From contig CANFNO010000149.1 of the NCBI GenBank assembly GCA_947447845.1, positions 1-7,048 on the forward strand: DNA of 7,048 bases, read 5' to 3'. This stretch comes from Burkholderiales bacterium. Lineage in GTDB: Bacteria > Pseudomonadota > Gammaproteobacteria > Burkholderiales > Burkholderiaceae. The notes below the pieces were generated by a model. The model had not been told where the DNA came from. It worked only from the letters and a program-made list of their open reading frames with translations, and did not search any database. Below, piece by piece: positions 5,818 through 7,048 of the stretch; the stretch's first letter is position 1, and each line of letters opens with the position of its first letter. The translations under genes were made by a program, and so were the position numbers.

Positions 5818-6987
5818 ATGTCGAACACCCCACCCAAAAAGAACTGGTCCTGGCGTAGCCAGGCCTTTCGCGGCCTGGTCTACCAGGTCCTTGCCGTCGT
5901 TCTCATCGTCCTGTGCGTGGGCTATCTGGCGCACAACACGCAGACCAATATGCGCGAGCGCGGCATCCAGAGCGGCTTTGACTTTCTCAACAGTTCGGCA
6001 GGCTTTGATATCGGCGAGAGTCTGTTTGCCTTTGACTCTGGCGAAAACTACTGGCACGCCTATCTGATCGGCTTCACCAATACGCTGCGCGTGGCCATCA
6101 CCGGCCTGATACTGACCACGATACTGGGTACGTTGATCGGCGTGGGCCGCTTCTCGCGCAACGCGCTGGTGCGCGGACTGTGCGTGTGCTATGTCGAATT
6201 GTTTCGCAACATCCCCGTACTGCTGCAACTACTGATGTGGTATCTGATGTTTACCGAGGTGTTGCCGGACTCGGCCAACCCGCTAAAGCTGGGCCCGCTG
6301 TACCTGAGCAAGGGTGGACTGAATTTTCCGATTCCGGTGTGGGCCACCGGCCAATACTTCGCGGCCATAGGCATGGCGATTGCGGTGGTGCTGGCCTTTG
6401 TGTATCGCCGCTGGGCCATCCTGTCGTTTGAGCGCACCGGTGTGCCACGCAGCCTGTTCTGGGTGCCTGTGGGCATCGTGATTGGCTGTGGTGTGCTGGG
6501 CTGGATCGTCGGCGGCGCACCCAGCGAATTCAACATGCCGATGCAAGGCGAGTTCGCCATCGAAAACGGCGGCGCGCTGACGCCCGAATTCTTGTCGGTT
6601 CTGCTGGGCCTGACGATTTACACCGCAGCCTTTGTGGCCGAAGTGGTGCGTGGCGGCATTCAATCGGTGGCGTTGGGCCAGACTGAGGCTGCGTCAGCCT
6701 TGGGCCTGAGTCGCGGCCAGACCATGCGACTCGTGACGCTGCCTCAAGCCTTGCGCGTGATCATTCCGCCAGTCACCAACCAATACCTCAATCTGACCAA
6801 GAACTCATCGTTGGCTGTGGCCATTGGATACCCGGATGTGGTGTCGATTGCCAACACCGCCATCAACCAGACCGGTCGCGCTGTCGAGTGCATTGCCATC
6901 ATCATGGTGGTGTACCTAAGCACCTCGCTCCTCACTTCGGTGTTGATGAACTGGTACAACACGCGCTCTGCGATCAAGGAGCGTTAA
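5818..6987 (+). CDS. aapQ: General L-amino acid ABC transporter, permease subunit AapQ/BztB family
   Basis: A 389-residue inner-membrane permease of the polar amino acid (HisMQ) type, one half of the transmembrane channel fed by AapJ. A first membrane helix lies at about 20-37. A periplasmic segment (38-80) follows, then the transport domain from YWHAYLIGFTNTLRVA (78-93). The conserved VELFRNIPVLLQLL lies at 126-139. Extra helices at about 180-196 and 213-232, flanking a long insertion, are typical of AapQ over shorter HisQ-type permeases. The EAA loop that contacts the ATPase is EAASALGLSRG with LPQALR (290-313), followed by NQYLNLTKNSSLAVAIGYPD (321-340). Start choice: the ATG at 5782 lies directly after the terminator T tract, while the ATG at 5818 has an AAGAGGGA purine run 4 bases before it and gives the usual N-terminus. 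The next permease starts 4 bases after the stop. Confidence 0.93.
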   Translation: MSNTPPKKNWSWRSQAFRGLVYQVLAVVLIVLCVGYLAHNTQTNMRERGIQSGFDFLNSSAGFDIGESLFAFDSGENYWHAYLIGFTNTLRVAITGLILTTILGTLIGVGRFSRNALVRGLCVCYVELFRNIPVLLQLLMWYLMFTEVLPDSANPLKLGPLYLSKGGLNFPIPVWATGQYFAAIGMAIAVVLAFVYRRWAILSFERTGVPRSLFWVPVGIVIGCGVLGWIVGGAPSEFNMPMQGEFAIENGGALTPEFLSVLLGLTIYTAAFVAEVVRGGIQSVALGQTEAASALGLSRGQTMRLVTLPQALRVIIPPVTNQYLNLTKNSSLAVAIGYPDVVSIANTAINQTGRAVECIAIIMVVYLSTSLLTSVLMNWYNTRSAIKER

Positions 6988-6991
6988 GACC

Positions 6992-7048
6992 ATGAGCGCA
7001 CAAGTTTTTCAACCGATACCTGCTCGCCCCGCCCCGATCAAAGTCGAG
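6992..7048 (+). CDS. aapM: Second amino acid permease (AapM/BztC-like), 3'-truncated by the window edge
   Basis: An ATG at 6992 opens a frame of 19 codons that runs off the right edge (MSAQVFQPIP...). AAGGAG (6976-6981), inside the end of aapQ, lies 10 bases before it. Only 4 bases separate it from the aapQ stop, so the genes should be translationally linked. The 19 residues are a polar, proline-rich leader and carry no motif. The call rests on operon order: in aap/bzt operons the second permease follows AapQ, and an ATPase (AapP) should follow beyond the window. Confidence 0.6.
   Translation, partial: MSAQVFQPIPARPAPIKVE

Noticed and set aside
4695..5837. A 380-residue open frame antisense to aapJ
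   Set aside because: It mirrors a strongly conserved binding-protein gene, has no recognisable domain, and reads as low-information product of GC-biased codon positions. It is a shadow frame.
1..7048. tRNA or rRNA genes, CRISPR arrays, insertion sequences, defence or phage modules
   Set aside because: I saw no direct-repeat arrays, terminal inverted repeats flanking a transposase, or RNA-gene signatures, and nearly all the sequence is explained by conserved metabolic and transport genes.

Overview
The window looks like ordinary chromosomal DNA from a GC-rich Gram-negative proteobacterium. A betaproteobacterium of the order Burkholderiales (Comamonadaceae-like) is my best guess. That guess rests on the GC-rich coding style, the Aap/Bzt-type amino acid transporter and the FadB-like and serine-hydrolase genes. 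It is an inference from style and gene content, not from a marker gene. I see no rRNA, tRNA, CRISPR array, insertion sequence or phage gene.

Layout. (1) Positions 1-1002 (+) hold the 3' part of a fatty-acid beta-oxidation 3-hydroxyacyl-CoA dehydrogenase; its NAD-binding N-terminus lies off the left edge. (2) A class I SAM-dependent methyltransferase follows at 1063-1902 (+), starting at a GTG. Its last 100 bases overlap, tail to tail, the end of (3) a flavin-dependent oxidoreductase of the amine-oxidase/COG2907 type at 1803-3071 (-). (4) After a 150-base gap comes a serine hydrolase of the class C beta-lactamase/esterase family at 3222-4427 (-). Its start is set by a strong Shine-Dalgarno sequence, so it is shorter than the maximal open frame. 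(5) A 252-base divergent intergenic region (4428-4679) carries a good sigma-54-like -24/-12 match and three closely spaced inverted repeats. (6) The general L-amino acid ABC transporter genes follow on the + strand: the periplasmic binding protein (4680-5714), a hairpin and a terminator-like stem-loop with a T tract (5724-5780), the first permease (5818-6987), and the first 19 codons of the second permease (6992 to the right edge).

How the parts work together. The right half is the start of an aapJQM(P) operon for ATP-driven uptake of polar amino acids. The stem-loop after aapJ is placed to make more binding protein than membrane permease, and the sigma-54-like site would fit nitrogen control. 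The left half is lipid-flavoured: a beta-oxidation dehydrogenase, then a methyltransferase facing a flavoprotein. The last pair could act on the same lipid or small molecule, but nothing in the sequence proves a shared pathway. I found no clearly new system. The items most worth a second look are the convergent methyltransferase/flavoprotein pair, the candidate nitrogen-responsive promoter with a structured leader, and the intra-operon terminator.
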